Shown here one piece after another: positions 29,342 to 38,064 of a stretch of DNA of 64,000 nt (positions within the stretch are counted from its first letter, which is position 1; the number at the start of each line of letters is the position of its first letter). A program made the position numbers and the translations under genes. The notes below the pieces were generated by a model. The model saw only the letters and a program-made list of their open reading frames with translations, was not told the origin of the DNA and made no database searches. Source of the stretch: Streptomyces sp. Tue6028 (GTDB lineage Bacteria; Actinomycetota; Actinomycetes; Streptomycetales; Streptomycetaceae); the NCBI RefSeq assembly GCF_002300165.1, contig NZ_MLCE01000015.1:186001-250000 (forward strand), given 5' to 3'.

Positions 29342-30306
29342 GGCGTGCGCGTGCCTGCCCGGCGCTGGCCGGCGTCCTCGCGCTGGCCGCCGGGTGCGGG
29401 CTGACCAGCGGCTCCCCCATGACCGACGACGTCGGGCCCGGCTCCATCGGACAGGGTGAACCGCTCAAGGGGGCGCATCTGACGGTGACGTCCAAGGAGT
29501 TCACCGAGCAGCTGATCCTGGGAGCGATCATGGGCATCGCCTTCCAGGCGGCCGGCGCGGACGTCCTCGACCGCACCGGCATCCAGGGGTCGATCGGCGC
29601 CCGCGAGGCCCTCAAGAACGGCGACGCGGACGCGATGTACGAGTACACGGGCACGGCCTGGATCACCTACCTCGGCAACAGCAAGCCGATCCCCGACCCG
29701 CAGGAGCAGTGGCAGGCGGTGCACGAGGCCGACCTGAAGAACGGGGTGACCTGGCTGCCGCCGTCCGCCCTCAACAACACGTACGCGCTCGCCATGAACC
29801 AGGCCAACTTCAAGAAGTACCGGACCAGGACGCTCTCCGAGGTGGCCGCGCTCTCGAAGTCGGACCCGGGCGCGGTGACACTGTGCGTGGAGAGCGAGTT
29901 CGCCAACCGGGCCGACGGGCTGCCGGGCATGGAGAAGGCCTACGGGATGAGCGTGCCCGCGAAGAACATCACGCAGATGGACACCGGGATCATCTACACC
30001 CAGGTCGCGAAGGGCAGTTGCACCTACGGGGAGGTGTTCACCACCGACGGGCGCATCAAGTCGATGAACCTGGTGGTGATGCAGGACGACAAGAAGTTCT
30101 TCCCCAACTACAACGCCGCACCTGTGATCAACACCAAGGCCCTGCAGAAGTACCCGGCGATCGCCCAGGTCATCGAGCCCGTGACGAAGAAGCTCAACAA
30201 CACGGTGGCCCAGGACCTGAACGCGAAGGTCGACGTCGACGGCGAGGACCCGCACCAGGTGGCCCTGGACTGGATGAAGTCGGAGGGGCTGGTGAAGGGC
30301 GGGTGA
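29338..30306 (+). CDS. Osmoprotectant-binding lipoprotein (OpuCC-like)
   Basis: This 322-residue solute-binding lipoprotein has signal peptide MRRARACPALAGVLALAAGC with lipobox LAAGC (Cys20), then an OpuAC-type fold starting LTVTSKEFTEQLILG. Conserved parts include EYTGTAWITYLG and the hinge TDGRIKSMNLVVMQDDKKF. It captures betaine-like compatible solutes outside the membrane and delivers them to the two permeases. It is the last gene of the overlapping operon. Confidence 0.92.
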   Translation: MRRARACPALAGVLALAAGCGLTSGSPMTDDVGPGSIGQGEPLKGAHLTVTSKEFTEQLILGAIMGIAFQAAGADVLDRTGIQGSIGAREALKNGDADAMYEYTGTAWITYLGNSKPIPDPQEQWQAVHEADLKNGVTWLPPSALNNTYALAMNQANFKKYRTRTLSEVAALSKSDPGAVTLCVESEFANRADGLPGMEKAYGMSVPAKNITQMDTGIIYTQVAKGSCTYGEVFTTDGRIKSMNLVVMQDDKKFFPNYNAAPVINTKALQKYPAIAQVIEPVTKKLNNTVAQDLNAKVDVDGEDPHQVALDWMKSEGLVKGG

Positions 30307-30339
30307 CCGGCCCGATCAGGCCGCGGAAAGGTCGTCCCG

Positions 30340-30525
30340 ATGCACCCGGACAACGCTCTCCGACTGCACCACGCCCGCGCCGCCGACCTGCGCGCCCGGG
30401 CGGACGCCCACCGGCTCGCGGCCTCGGCCCGGCACCCGCGCGAGCTGCGCACCCGGCTCGGCTGGACCCTCGTGGAGGTGGGTCTGCGGCTCGCCGCCAC
30501 GCCCGGGACGGCCGTGGCGCACTGA
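30340..30525 (+). CDS. Small basic protein, 61 aa, unknown
   Basis: Small His/Arg/Ala-rich protein (MHPDNALRLHHARAADLRAR) with a predicted helical N-terminal half. No family recognised, though short proteins of this style are common in Streptomyces. It starts 33 bases after the osmoprotectant operon and may be its last member. An AAAGGTCG-like ribosome site precedes the ATG. Confidence 0.45.
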   Translation: MHPDNALRLHHARAADLRARADAHRLAASARHPRELRTRLGWTLVEVGLRLAATPGTAVAH

Positions 30526-30553
30526 CCCGGCCGTCTCTCGGGGCGGGCGGGCC

Positions 30554-30588
30554 CTAGGGGGTGCCCCCTGGCGGGCGACGCCCCCTAG
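30554..30588. terminator. Weak hairpin between convergent genes
   Basis: CTAGGGGG and CCCCCTAG pair across about 19 bases, with an additional inner AGGGGG / CCCCCT. It overlaps the stop codon of the Lon-like protease gene. Confidence 0.45.
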
Positions 30589-31373
30589 CAGCTGGGGACC
30601 CCGCCCTTGCCCGCGTCCAGGGCCACCAGGGCGTCCACCGCGCCCGCCAGGCTGGTCACCGGGATCAGGCGGAGTCCGTCCGGGAGTTCCGCCTTCGCCT
30701 CCGTGCACTCCGCCTTCGGCACCAGGAAGACCGTCGCGCCGTCCCGCCGGGCCGCCTGGGTCTTCAGCGACACACCCCCGACCGCGCCGACCTTCCCGTC
30801 GGCGTCGATCGTCCCCGTACCGGCGATGTTCCGGCCGCCCGTGAGGTCGCCGCCGCTGCCGTCGCCGTCCAGCTTGTCGACGATGCCGAGCGAGAAGAGC
30901 AGTCCGGCGCTGGGCCCGCCGACGTCGGCGAGCTTCAGCGTCACCTTCACGTCGTCCTTCTCGTGGAGGTACGACAGCGCCGCCTCGGTGGCCGTGTCCT
31001 GGGACTTCTTCATCTCGTCCGCGTTGTGCCGCTCGATCTCCTCCACGCTGTTCCCGCTCGGGTAGACCGAGTCGCGCGGCATCACGGCGCGGTCCGTGGC
31101 GAACCATCCGCCGAGCACGTCGCCGAGCGAGACGCTCGCGTCGGGCCCCGTCGCCTCGATCGTGGTCATCCGCAGCTGACCGCTGGTGTCACGGACGGGC
31201 GCGCCGCTGATCGTGATCACGGGGACGCCCTTTTTCTCGCCGAGGACGTTCGCCGTCAGGCCGGGCTGCGCCACGGAGAACGGCAGCGGAGCGAACACCG
31301 CCGTGGCGAGCAGTGCCACGACGGGAACGGCGCAGACGGCGACGGCCTTGGGACGTGTGAGGCGTGAGAGCAC
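30585..31373 (-). CDS. Membrane-anchored Lon-like (S16) serine protease, YlbL type without PDZ
   Basis: The protein has 262 residues: an N-terminal anchor or signal helix (about 10-34), then a Lon-type catalytic domain with Ser in DVGGPSAGLLFSLG (Ser155) and Lys in GAVGGVSLKTQAA (Lys204), the S16 Ser-Lys dyad. Most YlbL-family proteases carry a PDZ domain between anchor and protease and are about 340-360 residues. Here that region is too short and shows no PDZ pattern. The protein faces outward; substrates are unknown. Confidence 0.82.
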   Translation of the reverse strand: MLSRLTRPKAVAVCAVPVVALLATAVFAPLPFSVAQPGLTANVLGEKKGVPVITISGAPVRDTSGQLRMTTIEATGPDASVSLGDVLGGWFATDRAVMPRDSVYPSGNSVEEIERHNADEMKKSQDTATEAALSYLHEKDDVKVTLKLADVGGPSAGLLFSLGIVDKLDGDGSGGDLTGGRNIAGTGTIDADGKVGAVGGVSLKTQAARRDGATVFLVPKAECTEAKAELPDGLRLIPVTSLAGAVDALVALDAGKGGVPSC

Positions 31374-31388
31374 GGGATCAATCTAACG

Positions 31389-32510
31389 TCACCGCCCGGC
31401 GTACCCCCCGTACAGGTCCCGCCGCGCGGTCGTGAAGCGGCGCAGCGCCTCAGGGAGCGGTTCGGTCCCGATCCCCGGGGTGCGCGGCACCGGCAGATGC
31501 CCGTCCTGCAGGACGAAGGGCTCGGTGATGTCCTCGGCGAAGTAGCGGCTCGACGCGGACGTGTCGCCGGGGAGGGTGAAGCCGGGCAGGGCGGCGAGCG
31601 CCAGGTTGGGGGCGCGGCCGATGCCCGTCTCCAGCATGCCGCCGCACCAGGCGGGGACGCCGTGCGCGTGCGCGACGTCGTGGATGCGGCGGGCCTCCAG
31701 ATAGCCGCCGACGCGGGCGGGCTTGACGTTGACGACCCGGCACGCGTCCATGGCGATCGCGGACGCGGTGTCGCGGGCGCCGTGCAGCGACTCGTCCAGG
31801 CAGACGGGGGTGGCGATTCGGCTCTGGAGCACCGCGTGCTGGCGGAGGTTGTTCTCCTCCAGGGGCTCCTCGATCAGCAGCAGCCCGTACGTGTCGAGGC
31901 CGCGCAGATGCTCGGCGTCGGCGAGGGTGTACGCCGTGTTGGCGTCCACCTGGAGGGGCAGCTCGTCCCCGAAGCGTTCGCGCACGGCGCGCACGGGGTG
32001 CAGGTCCCAGCCGGGTTCGATCTTCAGCTTGATGCGGACGTACCCCTCGGAGAGGTAGCGCTCGACGTCGTCGAGGAGGGCCGGGACGGAGTCCTTGATG
32101 CCGACCGAGACGCCCGCGGGCACCCGGTCGCGCACCGCGCCGAGGTAGGTGGCGAGCGACATGCCGTGCGCACGCAGTTCGGCGTCGAGCACGGCGGTCT
32201 CCAGCGCCGCCTTGGCCAGCTCGTGTCCCTTGACCTTCGCCAGGGCGGGCGCGACGGCGGCGGCCGTGAGGTCCGGGAGGGCCGCCACGCGCGGCAGCAG
32301 GAAGTCCCGCAGCACGATCTCCGCGCCCGCCACGAACTCCGAGCAGTACAGCGGCTCGGGGTCGGCGGCGAACTCCGACCAGCCCTCGGCCATGTCCGTG
32401 ACGACGTGCAGCAGGAAGGTGTCCTTCGTCGTCATGGTGCCGAAGGACGTCCGGAAGGGGGTGACCAGCGGGAGGGCGATGTGGACGACCTCGACGCGTT
32501 CGAGCTTCAT
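31389..32510 (-). CDS. N-acylamino-acid racemase / OSBS-like enolase-superfamily enzyme
   Basis: This 373-residue muconate-lactonising-subgroup enolase-superfamily enzyme has all catalytic and metal residues: Lys161-x-Lys163 (RIKLKIEPG), Asp189 (QVDANTAY), Glu214 (LIEEPLEE), Asp239 (CLDES) and Lys263 (VNVKPARVGG). The numbering matches Amycolatopsis N-acylamino-acid racemase, also known to catalyse o-succinylbenzoate synthesis. Streptomyces make menaquinone by the futalosine route, so a MenC role is unlikely. The neighbouring GNAT gene (ATGA overlap) and a nearby M20 deacylase suggest an N-acyl racemisation pathway. Confidence 0.9.
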   Translation of the reverse strand: MKLERVEVVHIALPLVTPFRTSFGTMTTKDTFLLHVVTDMAEGWSEFAADPEPLYCSEFVAGAEIVLRDFLLPRVAALPDLTAAAVAPALAKVKGHELAKAALETAVLDAELRAHGMSLATYLGAVRDRVPAGVSVGIKDSVPALLDDVERYLSEGYVRIKLKIEPGWDLHPVRAVRERFGDELPLQVDANTAYTLADAEHLRGLDTYGLLLIEEPLEENNLRQHAVLQSRIATPVCLDESLHGARDTASAIAMDACRVVNVKPARVGGYLEARRIHDVAHAHGVPAWCGGMLETGIGRAPNLALAALPGFTLPGDTSASSRYFAEDITEPFVLQDGHLPVPRTPGIGTEPLPEALRRFTTARRDLYGGYAGR

Positions 32511-33415
32511 GCGGTGCCCTCCTCGAGGCTGCGGGTGAGGGTGTACCAGCCGTCGCGGGACATCCCCGTCGCGGTGAACCCCTCGGCGAAGGCCTCCGTG
32601 AAGACCTCCCGGACTGCGTGCCGCCAGCGCAGTGCCCGGACCGGGTCCGCGGCCCGCAGCGCGACGGTGTCGTGCGGCACACGGCACCACACGTGGCGAT
32701 CGCCCGGGTCCCGACGGGCGAGCGGACCGCCGTCGGGGGCGCGACGCGTGGCGGGCGCGGCCTCGCGGTCCGCGGCGTCCGGCGCCGGGCGCGACGGGGA
32801 GGGACGGACCAGGTCCCAGGTCACCGTGAGCCGGTCGCTCTCGTCCCCGTCGTTGACCCCGTCCGCCATGGGTCCGTAGAAGTCGACGAGGTACTCCGTG
32901 GCGGACGCGCCCAGCTTGACCAGGTTGAAGCGGGCGTTGCGGCCGACCAGCGGGTCGAAGGTCCAGCGCATCGACCGGGCGCCGCGCTCCAGGGCCCAGA
33001 TGCGCTGGGCCTGCTTCACGGCGTACCCGACGCCCCGGTCGGAGGCACGGGCCGCGGCCACGAAGGAGTACACGTCCGCTCCGGCGGGCGGGCCGAAGAC
33101 GGCGACCGAGGCGCCGGCCGGCCGGCCGCCGTCGAAGGCGGCGTGCACCGCGCCGCCCGCGTGGACGAGGCTGTGCAGCACCTCGGCCGGGTACGGCGGA
33201 GTGCTGCGCGGGGTCTGCCAGACGTCGCTGAAGAAGTCGGTCACGGCGGCGATGCCGGCGACGTCGTGCACCGTGCGGACCTCGACACCGGCGGCGCGGG
33301 CCGCGGCCCGCGCGACCTCCCGCGCCTCCGCCTGTGCCGCGCTCTCCGCCACCCCGGGAACCCCTGCCGTGGCACCCGCCGCCCTGAGGGCGACTGCCGT
33401 GGAATCTCCTGTCAT
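32507..33415 (-). CDS. GNAT-family acyltransferase, COG3375-like
   Basis: This 302-residue acyltransferase has a GNAT core with the diagnostic series TFDPLVGRNARFNLVKLG, then YLVDFYGPMADGVNDGDESDR. The same unusual GNAT group sits beside N-succinylamino-acid racemase in Geobacillus, where it N-succinylates D-amino acids. The stop overlaps the racemase start (ATGA), so they are translationally coupled. The middle (about 215-245) is an Ala/Pro/Arg-rich insert. The ATG at 33415 is the start before the family N-terminus; an ATG 15 codons upstream is possible. It is divergent from the PucR gene. Confidence 0.78.
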   Translation of the reverse strand: MTGDSTAVALRAAGATAGVPGVAESAAQAEAREVARAAARAAGVEVRTVHDVAGIAAVTDFFSDVWQTPRSTPPYPAEVLHSLVHAGGAVHAAFDGGRPAGASVAVFGPPAGADVYSFVAAARASDRGVGYAVKQAQRIWALERGARSMRWTFDPLVGRNARFNLVKLGASATEYLVDFYGPMADGVNDGDESDRLTVTWDLVRPSPSRPAPDAADREAAPATRRAPDGGPLARRDPGDRHVWCRVPHDTVALRAADPVRALRWRHAVREVFTEAFAEGFTATGMSRDGWYTLTRSLEEGTA

Positions 33416-33520
33416 GGGTCGAGTCTCCGAGCTCACCGCCGCCCTCGCGTTGTGCATCAGGACAACGAGCGCGTACGTTCCTGATGAGATCGGCCAAGCC
33501 ACTGCCTGGAAGGGGGTCCC

Positions 33521-35122
33521 GTGGACGCCTGCACCCTCGGCGACCTGCTGGACGTCGTGGGCGGCCCGGTCCGGCTGCACACCGCGCCCCACGGGCTCAC
33601 CGTGCCCGTGACGGAGGCCCTGCTCCACGACGCCCACACGCCACTGCCGAACGCGCCGGGGGCGCTGCTGCTCGCCGTCGGCGTCCGCGCGTCCGCGGCG
33701 GCACCGCTCGCGCGGGCGGCGGCACAGGCCGGGATGAGCGGGCTCGTCGTACGTGGCCCGGACGGACCGCTCGCGGAGGCCGAGGCGGCGGGCGTGGCCC
33801 TGCTGTCCGTCGACGAGGACGCCGCCTGGCACCACGTGCACCTGCTGCTCGCATCGGCGATCGGGGCCGTCCCCTCGGGCCTCGGGAGCGGCGCGGCCCT
33901 CGGCGACCTGTTCGCGCTCGCCGACGCCGTCGCGGCGGCCGTCGGCGGCGCCACCGCCGTCGAGGACCCGCGCCAGCGGATCCTCGCGTACTCGACCGTG
34001 CCGGGCCAGTCGGTCGACGAGGACCGCAGGCAGGGCATCCTCGGTCTCCAGGTGCCGACGAGCCCGGAGAACTCCGAGCAGTACCGGGTGCTGTTCGCGG
34101 CCGGCGGGCCGGTACGGCTGCCCGCGCTCGGCACCGGCACCGGCACCGACCTGCTGCCCCGACTCGCCGTCGCGGTGCGCGCCGGCGGCGAGACCCTCGG
34201 CTCGCTCTGGGTGGTCGACGACGGGAATCTCGCGCCGGACGCCGAGGCCGCCCTCGCGCAGGGCGCGTCCACCGCGGCGATGCTGCTGCTGCGGGCCCGG
34301 GCCGCACAGGAGCTGGCCCGCCACCAGAACGGCGACCTGCTGCGCCGCCTCCTCGACGGCACCGCCGACCCGGCCGCCGCGGCCCACCGGCTCGGCCTGG
34401 GCATCGGCCCGGACGGCGGCCCGGCACCCGTCCGGGTGGCCGCCTTCGTGCTCGGACCGGCCGTCTCGGCGGCCGACGTCGAACAGACCGCGCTGCGCCT
34501 CCTGGACCTCGTACGCCTCCAGTGCGAGGCGCGCTACGGGCGGCACGCCTGCGTCCTCGCCGACGGGGTCGTGTACGCGCTGCTGCCCGCGGTCGGCGAG
34601 CGCGGCGGGGCGCGGCACAGACAACTCGTGGAGGACGTCGTGCGGCGGGCCGGGCAGGCGCTGCGGGTGCCCGTGCGGGCGGGGCTCGGCGAGGTCGTGC
34701 CGGGCCTCGCCGAGGTGACGGCCTCCCGCGACGACGCGGACCTGGTGCTGCGCATCCTCGGACCGGAGCTGCCCGTGGCGTCCGTCGAGGAGGTAAGGCC
34801 CCGGGTCACCCTGCTCCGGCTCACCGAAGTGCTGGGCGAGAGCCGGGAGCTGAGCGCCGGGGCATGGCGCACGGTCCTCGCGTACGACGCCGAGCACGGC
34901 ACCGACTACGCCCGCACCCTCGTCTGCTGGCTGGACGCGGGCTGCGACATGGCGGGCGCGGCGCGCCTGCTCGCCGTGCACCCCAACACCTGCCGCTACC
35001 GCCTGCGACAGGCCCGGCAGCAGCTCGGCATCGACCTCGACGATCCCGACGAACGGCTGGTGCTGTGGCTCCAGTTGAGGGCACTCGCGGGGCTCAGGGG
35101 GACGCCGACAGCCAGCTCCTGA
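33521..35122 (+). CDS. PucR-family transcriptional regulator
   Basis: The 533-residue protein has an N-terminal PucR ligand domain (about 1-130), a central GGDEF-related region (about 290-410) and a C-terminal PucR helix-turn-helix (VHPNTCRYRLRQARQQLGID, near 485-510). PucR regulators control purine and amino-acid catabolic genes in response to a small ligand. It is 105 bases from the divergent GNAT-racemase operon and overlaps the convergent deacylase gene by 29 bases, so it is placed to govern both arms. The GTG start at 33521 follows AAGGGGG. Confidence 0.88.
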   Translation: MDACTLGDLLDVVGGPVRLHTAPHGLTVPVTEALLHDAHTPLPNAPGALLLAVGVRASAAAPLARAAAQAGMSGLVVRGPDGPLAEAEAAGVALLSVDEDAAWHHVHLLLASAIGAVPSGLGSGAALGDLFALADAVAAAVGGATAVEDPRQRILAYSTVPGQSVDEDRRQGILGLQVPTSPENSEQYRVLFAAGGPVRLPALGTGTGTDLLPRLAVAVRAGGETLGSLWVVDDGNLAPDAEAALAQGASTAAMLLLRARAAQELARHQNGDLLRRLLDGTADPAAAAHRLGLGIGPDGGPAPVRVAAFVLGPAVSAADVEQTALRLLDLVRLQCEARYGRHACVLADGVVYALLPAVGERGGARHRQLVEDVVRRAGQALRVPVRAGLGEVVPGLAEVTASRDDADLVLRILGPELPVASVEEVRPRVTLLRLTEVLGESRELSAGAWRTVLAYDAEHGTDYARTLVCWLDAGCDMAGAARLLAVHPNTCRYRLRQARQQLGIDLDDPDERLVLWLQLRALAGLRGTPTASS

Positions 35123-36164
35123 GCCGCTCCTCGCACGCGTGCAGCTGCGCGACCGGCACGTACTCCCCCGCCGTGTGCGCCAGCACCGGGTCGCCGGGGC
35201 CGTAGTTGAGCGCGGGGACGCCGAGCGCGGCGAACCGGGCGACGTCGGTCCAGCCCAGCTTCGGGCGCGGTGCCACGCCGAGGACGGCGACCAGCGAGGC
35301 CACCGCCTCCTGGCCGAGTCCGGGCAGCGCGCCGGGGACGACCTCGGTGACCTCGACGTCGTGACCGGGGAACAGGTCCCGTACGTACGCCTCGGCCTCC
35401 TGAGCCGAACGGCTGGGCGCGAACCGGGAGTTGACGGTGATCACACACTCGTCGGGGACGACGTTCCCGGCGACCCCGGCGCGTACGGCGACGGCGTTCA
35501 GGCCCTCCCGGTACTCCAGCCCGTCGATCACGACCCGCTGCGGCGTGTGGTCGGCGAGCCGCTGGAGGACGGCGGCGGCCCGATGGGCGGCGTTCACGCC
35601 CATCCAGGACCGCGCGGTGTGCGCCCGCTCGCCGCGCACCGTGATGTCGGCGCTCAGCACGCCCTGACAGCCGGCCTCGACCCCGGCGTCGGACGGCTCC
35701 ATGAGGATCGCGAGGTCCGCGGCGAGCAACTCCGGGCGCGCGGCGGCGATCACCCCGAGTCCGTTGCGGTCGCCCTCCACCTCCTCACACTCGTAGAAGA
35801 CGTACGTGACGTCACGGGCGGCCGGCGCGGGGACGGTGGCCGCGAGGCGCAGGGCGACGGCGACACCGCCCTTCATGTCGCAGGCGCCCAGGCCGTGCAG
35901 GAGGCCGCCTTCGAGTCGGGAGGGGAGGTTGTCCGCGGCGGGCACGGTGTCCAAGTGGCCCGCGATCAGGACCCGTTCGGGGTGACCGAGGTCGGTGCGG
36001 GCGACCACCGAGTGGCCGATCCGCTCGACGGTGAGGTGCGGCAGCCCGGCGAGCGCCGCCTCGACGGCGTCGGCGAGCGGGGCCTCGTGGCCGCTCTCGG
36101 AGGGGATGTCGACGAGCGCGCGGGTGAGGGCGACGACGTCGGCGAAGAGATCGAGCCGGGTCAT
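35094..36164 (-). CDS. dapE: M20-family deacylase, DapE-like
   Basis: This 356-residue zinc amidohydrolase has metal and catalytic residues His70-x-Asp72 (GHLDTVP), Asp96 (GACDMKGG), Glu127-Glu128 (ECEEVEG), Glu156 (MEPSDAG) and the C-terminal His in LAHTAGEY. It is close to actinobacterial succinyl-diaminopimelate desuccinylase, which acts in lysine/peptidoglycan synthesis. Beside an N-acylamino-acid racemase it could instead deacylate N-succinyl-L-amino acids; the two roles cannot be separated from sequence. The gene follows the permease with an ATGA overlap. Confidence 0.88.
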   Translation of the reverse strand: MTRLDLFADVVALTRALVDIPSESGHEAPLADAVEAALAGLPHLTVERIGHSVVARTDLGHPERVLIAGHLDTVPAADNLPSRLEGGLLHGLGACDMKGGVAVALRLAATVPAPAARDVTYVFYECEEVEGDRNGLGVIAAARPELLAADLAILMEPSDAGVEAGCQGVLSADITVRGERAHTARSWMGVNAAHRAAAVLQRLADHTPQRVVIDGLEYREGLNAVAVRAGVAGNVVPDECVITVNSRFAPSRSAQEAEAYVRDLFPGHDVEVTEVVPGALPGLGQEAVASLVAVLGVAPRPKLGWTDVARFAALGVPALNYGPGDPVLAHTAGEYVPVAQLHACEERLRSWLSASP

Positions 36165-37621
36165 GCCGCTTCCTCACGTTCCGGAGCCTGGTCGAGCTTG
36201 GAGTGCCTGATCCCGTACAGCCGGTAGATCACCAGCCCGGCCGCCATCCACGCGCCGAACGCGACCCAGGTGTCGGTGCCCAGGCTGAACAGCATGTACG
36301 CGCAGAAGCCGACGCCCAGGATCGGCGTGACCGGCGAGAAGGGCACCCGGAACGACCGTGGCGCCTCGGGGCTGCGCCGCCGCAGCAGCACCACCGCCAG
36401 GTTCACCAGCATGAAGGCGAACAGCGTGCCGATGCTGGTGGCGTCGGCGAGGGCGCCCAGCGGGACGAGCGCGGCGAGCACGGCGATGAACAGCGACACG
36501 ATGACGGTGTTGGCCCGCGGCACCCCGGTCCTCGGGTGCACCTTGGAGAACAGCGGCGGCACCAGGCCGTCCCGCGACATCGCGAACAGGATGCGGATCT
36601 GCCCGTACTGCACGGTCAGCACGACGCTGGTGGTCGCGACGACCGCGCCCACCGACAGCAGCACCGGCCACAGGTTCCCGCCGCCCACCGACTGCACGAG
36701 CACCTGGCTGAGCGTGGCCTCCGTGCCCTCGAACCGCTGCCACGGCATCGCCCCGAGCGCGGCGACCGCGACGAGCACGTACAGCGCGGTGACCAGGACG
36801 AGGGAGAGGATGATCGCGCGCGGCAGGTCGCGCTGTGGGTTCCGCGCCTCCTCGCCCGCCGTGGAGGCGGCGTCGAAGCCGATGTAGGAGAAGAACAGCG
36901 ACGCGGCGCCCGCGCTCATCCCGGCCGTGCCGAGCGGGAACAGCGGGGTGAAGTTCCCGGCGTGGAAGGCCGTGAAGGCCACCGCGCAGAACATGACCAG
37001 CGCGGCGATCTTCACACCGACCATCACGGTGTTCGCGACGGCGCTCTCCCGGGCCCCGCGCAGCAGCACGACCATGGACAGGACGACGATCGCGGCAGCC
37101 GGGACGTTCAGGACGCCGCCGTCGCCCGGTGGCGCGCTGAGCCACTCGGGCAGGGTGACCCCGACGGTCAGGTCCAGCAGTTCGTTGACGTACTGGCCCC
37201 AGCCCACGGCCACGGCGGCCACCGACACCCCGTACTCCAGGATCAGGCACCAGCCGCAGACCCAGGCGACGAGTTCGCCGAGGGTGGCGTAGGCGTAGCT
37301 GTAGGAGGAGCCGGAGCCGGGGATCATGCCGGCCAGCTCGGCGTACGACAGCGCCGAGAACAGCGCGGTCACCCCGGCCAGCACGAACGACACGACGATG
37401 GCGGGGCCCGCCTCGGGGACGGCCTCCCCCAGCACCACGAAGATGCCCGTGCCGAGGGTCGCTCCCACGCTGAGCAGCGTGAGCTGCCCGACCCCCATGG
37501 TCCGCTTCAGCGGGCTCCCGGCGGCGTCGGCGACCAGCGCCCCGACGTCCTGCCGCCGCGTCAGCCGGCCGACCCGCCCGCTCCCCGGACCGCCCTTCGG
37601 CCGTGTACGCACTGTCTCCAC
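36161..37621 (-). CDS. Amino-acid permease, cationic amino-acid transporter type
   Basis: This 486-residue transporter of 12-14 helices from the APC superfamily CAT group has KRTMGVGQLTLLSVGATLGTGIFV and later FFSYIGFDAASTAGEEARNP, the CAT hallmark. The family carries Arg, Lys or ornithine, but neutral-amino-acid members exist. Its stop overlaps the deacylase start, so the two are one operon. The GTG at 37621 is the chosen start. The cytosolic N-terminus is rich in Arg and Gly. Confidence 0.87.
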   Translation of the reverse strand: METVRTRPKGGPGSGRVGRLTRRQDVGALVADAAGSPLKRTMGVGQLTLLSVGATLGTGIFVVLGEAVPEAGPAIVVSFVLAGVTALFSALSYAELAGMIPGSGSSYSYAYATLGELVAWVCGWCLILEYGVSVAAVAVGWGQYVNELLDLTVGVTLPEWLSAPPGDGGVLNVPAAAIVVLSMVVLLRGARESAVANTVMVGVKIAALVMFCAVAFTAFHAGNFTPLFPLGTAGMSAGAASLFFSYIGFDAASTAGEEARNPQRDLPRAIILSLVLVTALYVLVAVAALGAMPWQRFEGTEATLSQVLVQSVGGGNLWPVLLSVGAVVATTSVVLTVQYGQIRILFAMSRDGLVPPLFSKVHPRTGVPRANTVIVSLFIAVLAALVPLGALADATSIGTLFAFMLVNLAVVLLRRRSPEAPRSFRVPFSPVTPILGVGFCAYMLFSLGTDTWVAFGAWMAAGLVIYRLYGIRHSKLDQAPEREEAA

Positions 37622-37885
37622 CGTGCTGCTCCCTCCACCGCACCGTCCGCTTCAGTGCCCTGATGATGCGGACGCCACAGCTCCGGCCGGTGGGAGCATC
37701 GGCCAGAGATACGCGAAAGGGTTTGTCGTCCCGGCCAAAGCGGAGGGAGGGCGGCGGGCCTGCGCGGCCGGGGGCCGGGGACTCCGGTTTCCGTGCGGGG
37801 CGCGGGGTGCGCGGCGGGGTACGGACGCGACGAGGGCCGCGCGCGGCGCGGGGACGCACGCACCCGGCGTCGCCCGGGAGCCTCC

Positions 37886-38038
37886 GGGCTCGGCGCGGGA
37901 ACGGGGTCGCCCGGGAGCATCCGGACTCGGCGCGGCGACGTACGCGCTCGGGCTCGGCGCGGGAACGGGGTCGCCCGGGAGCGTCCAGGCTCGGCGCGGC
38001 GACGTACGCACCCTGCGTCGTCCGGGCTCGGCGCGGCG
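37886..38038. repeat. 60-bp direct repeat, two copies plus a partial third
   Basis: Copies at 37886-37945 and 37950-38009 start GGGCTCGGCGCGGGAACGGG and end GACGTACGC. They differ at only a few positions and have a 64-base period. A third copy of about 15 bases starts near 38023. It fills the gap between the permease and the IclR gene, and there is no gene inside. A more degenerate version continues upstream to about 37780. Confidence 0.85.
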
Positions 38039-38064
38039 CTGAGCCCGCCCCGTGGCGCCCGGGT

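Noticed and set aside
31389-32510. menC (o-succinylbenzoate synthase for menaquinone)
   Set aside because: The enzyme family can do it, but Streptomyces use the futalosine pathway and no men genes are nearby; the neighbours suggest N-acylamino-acid racemisation.
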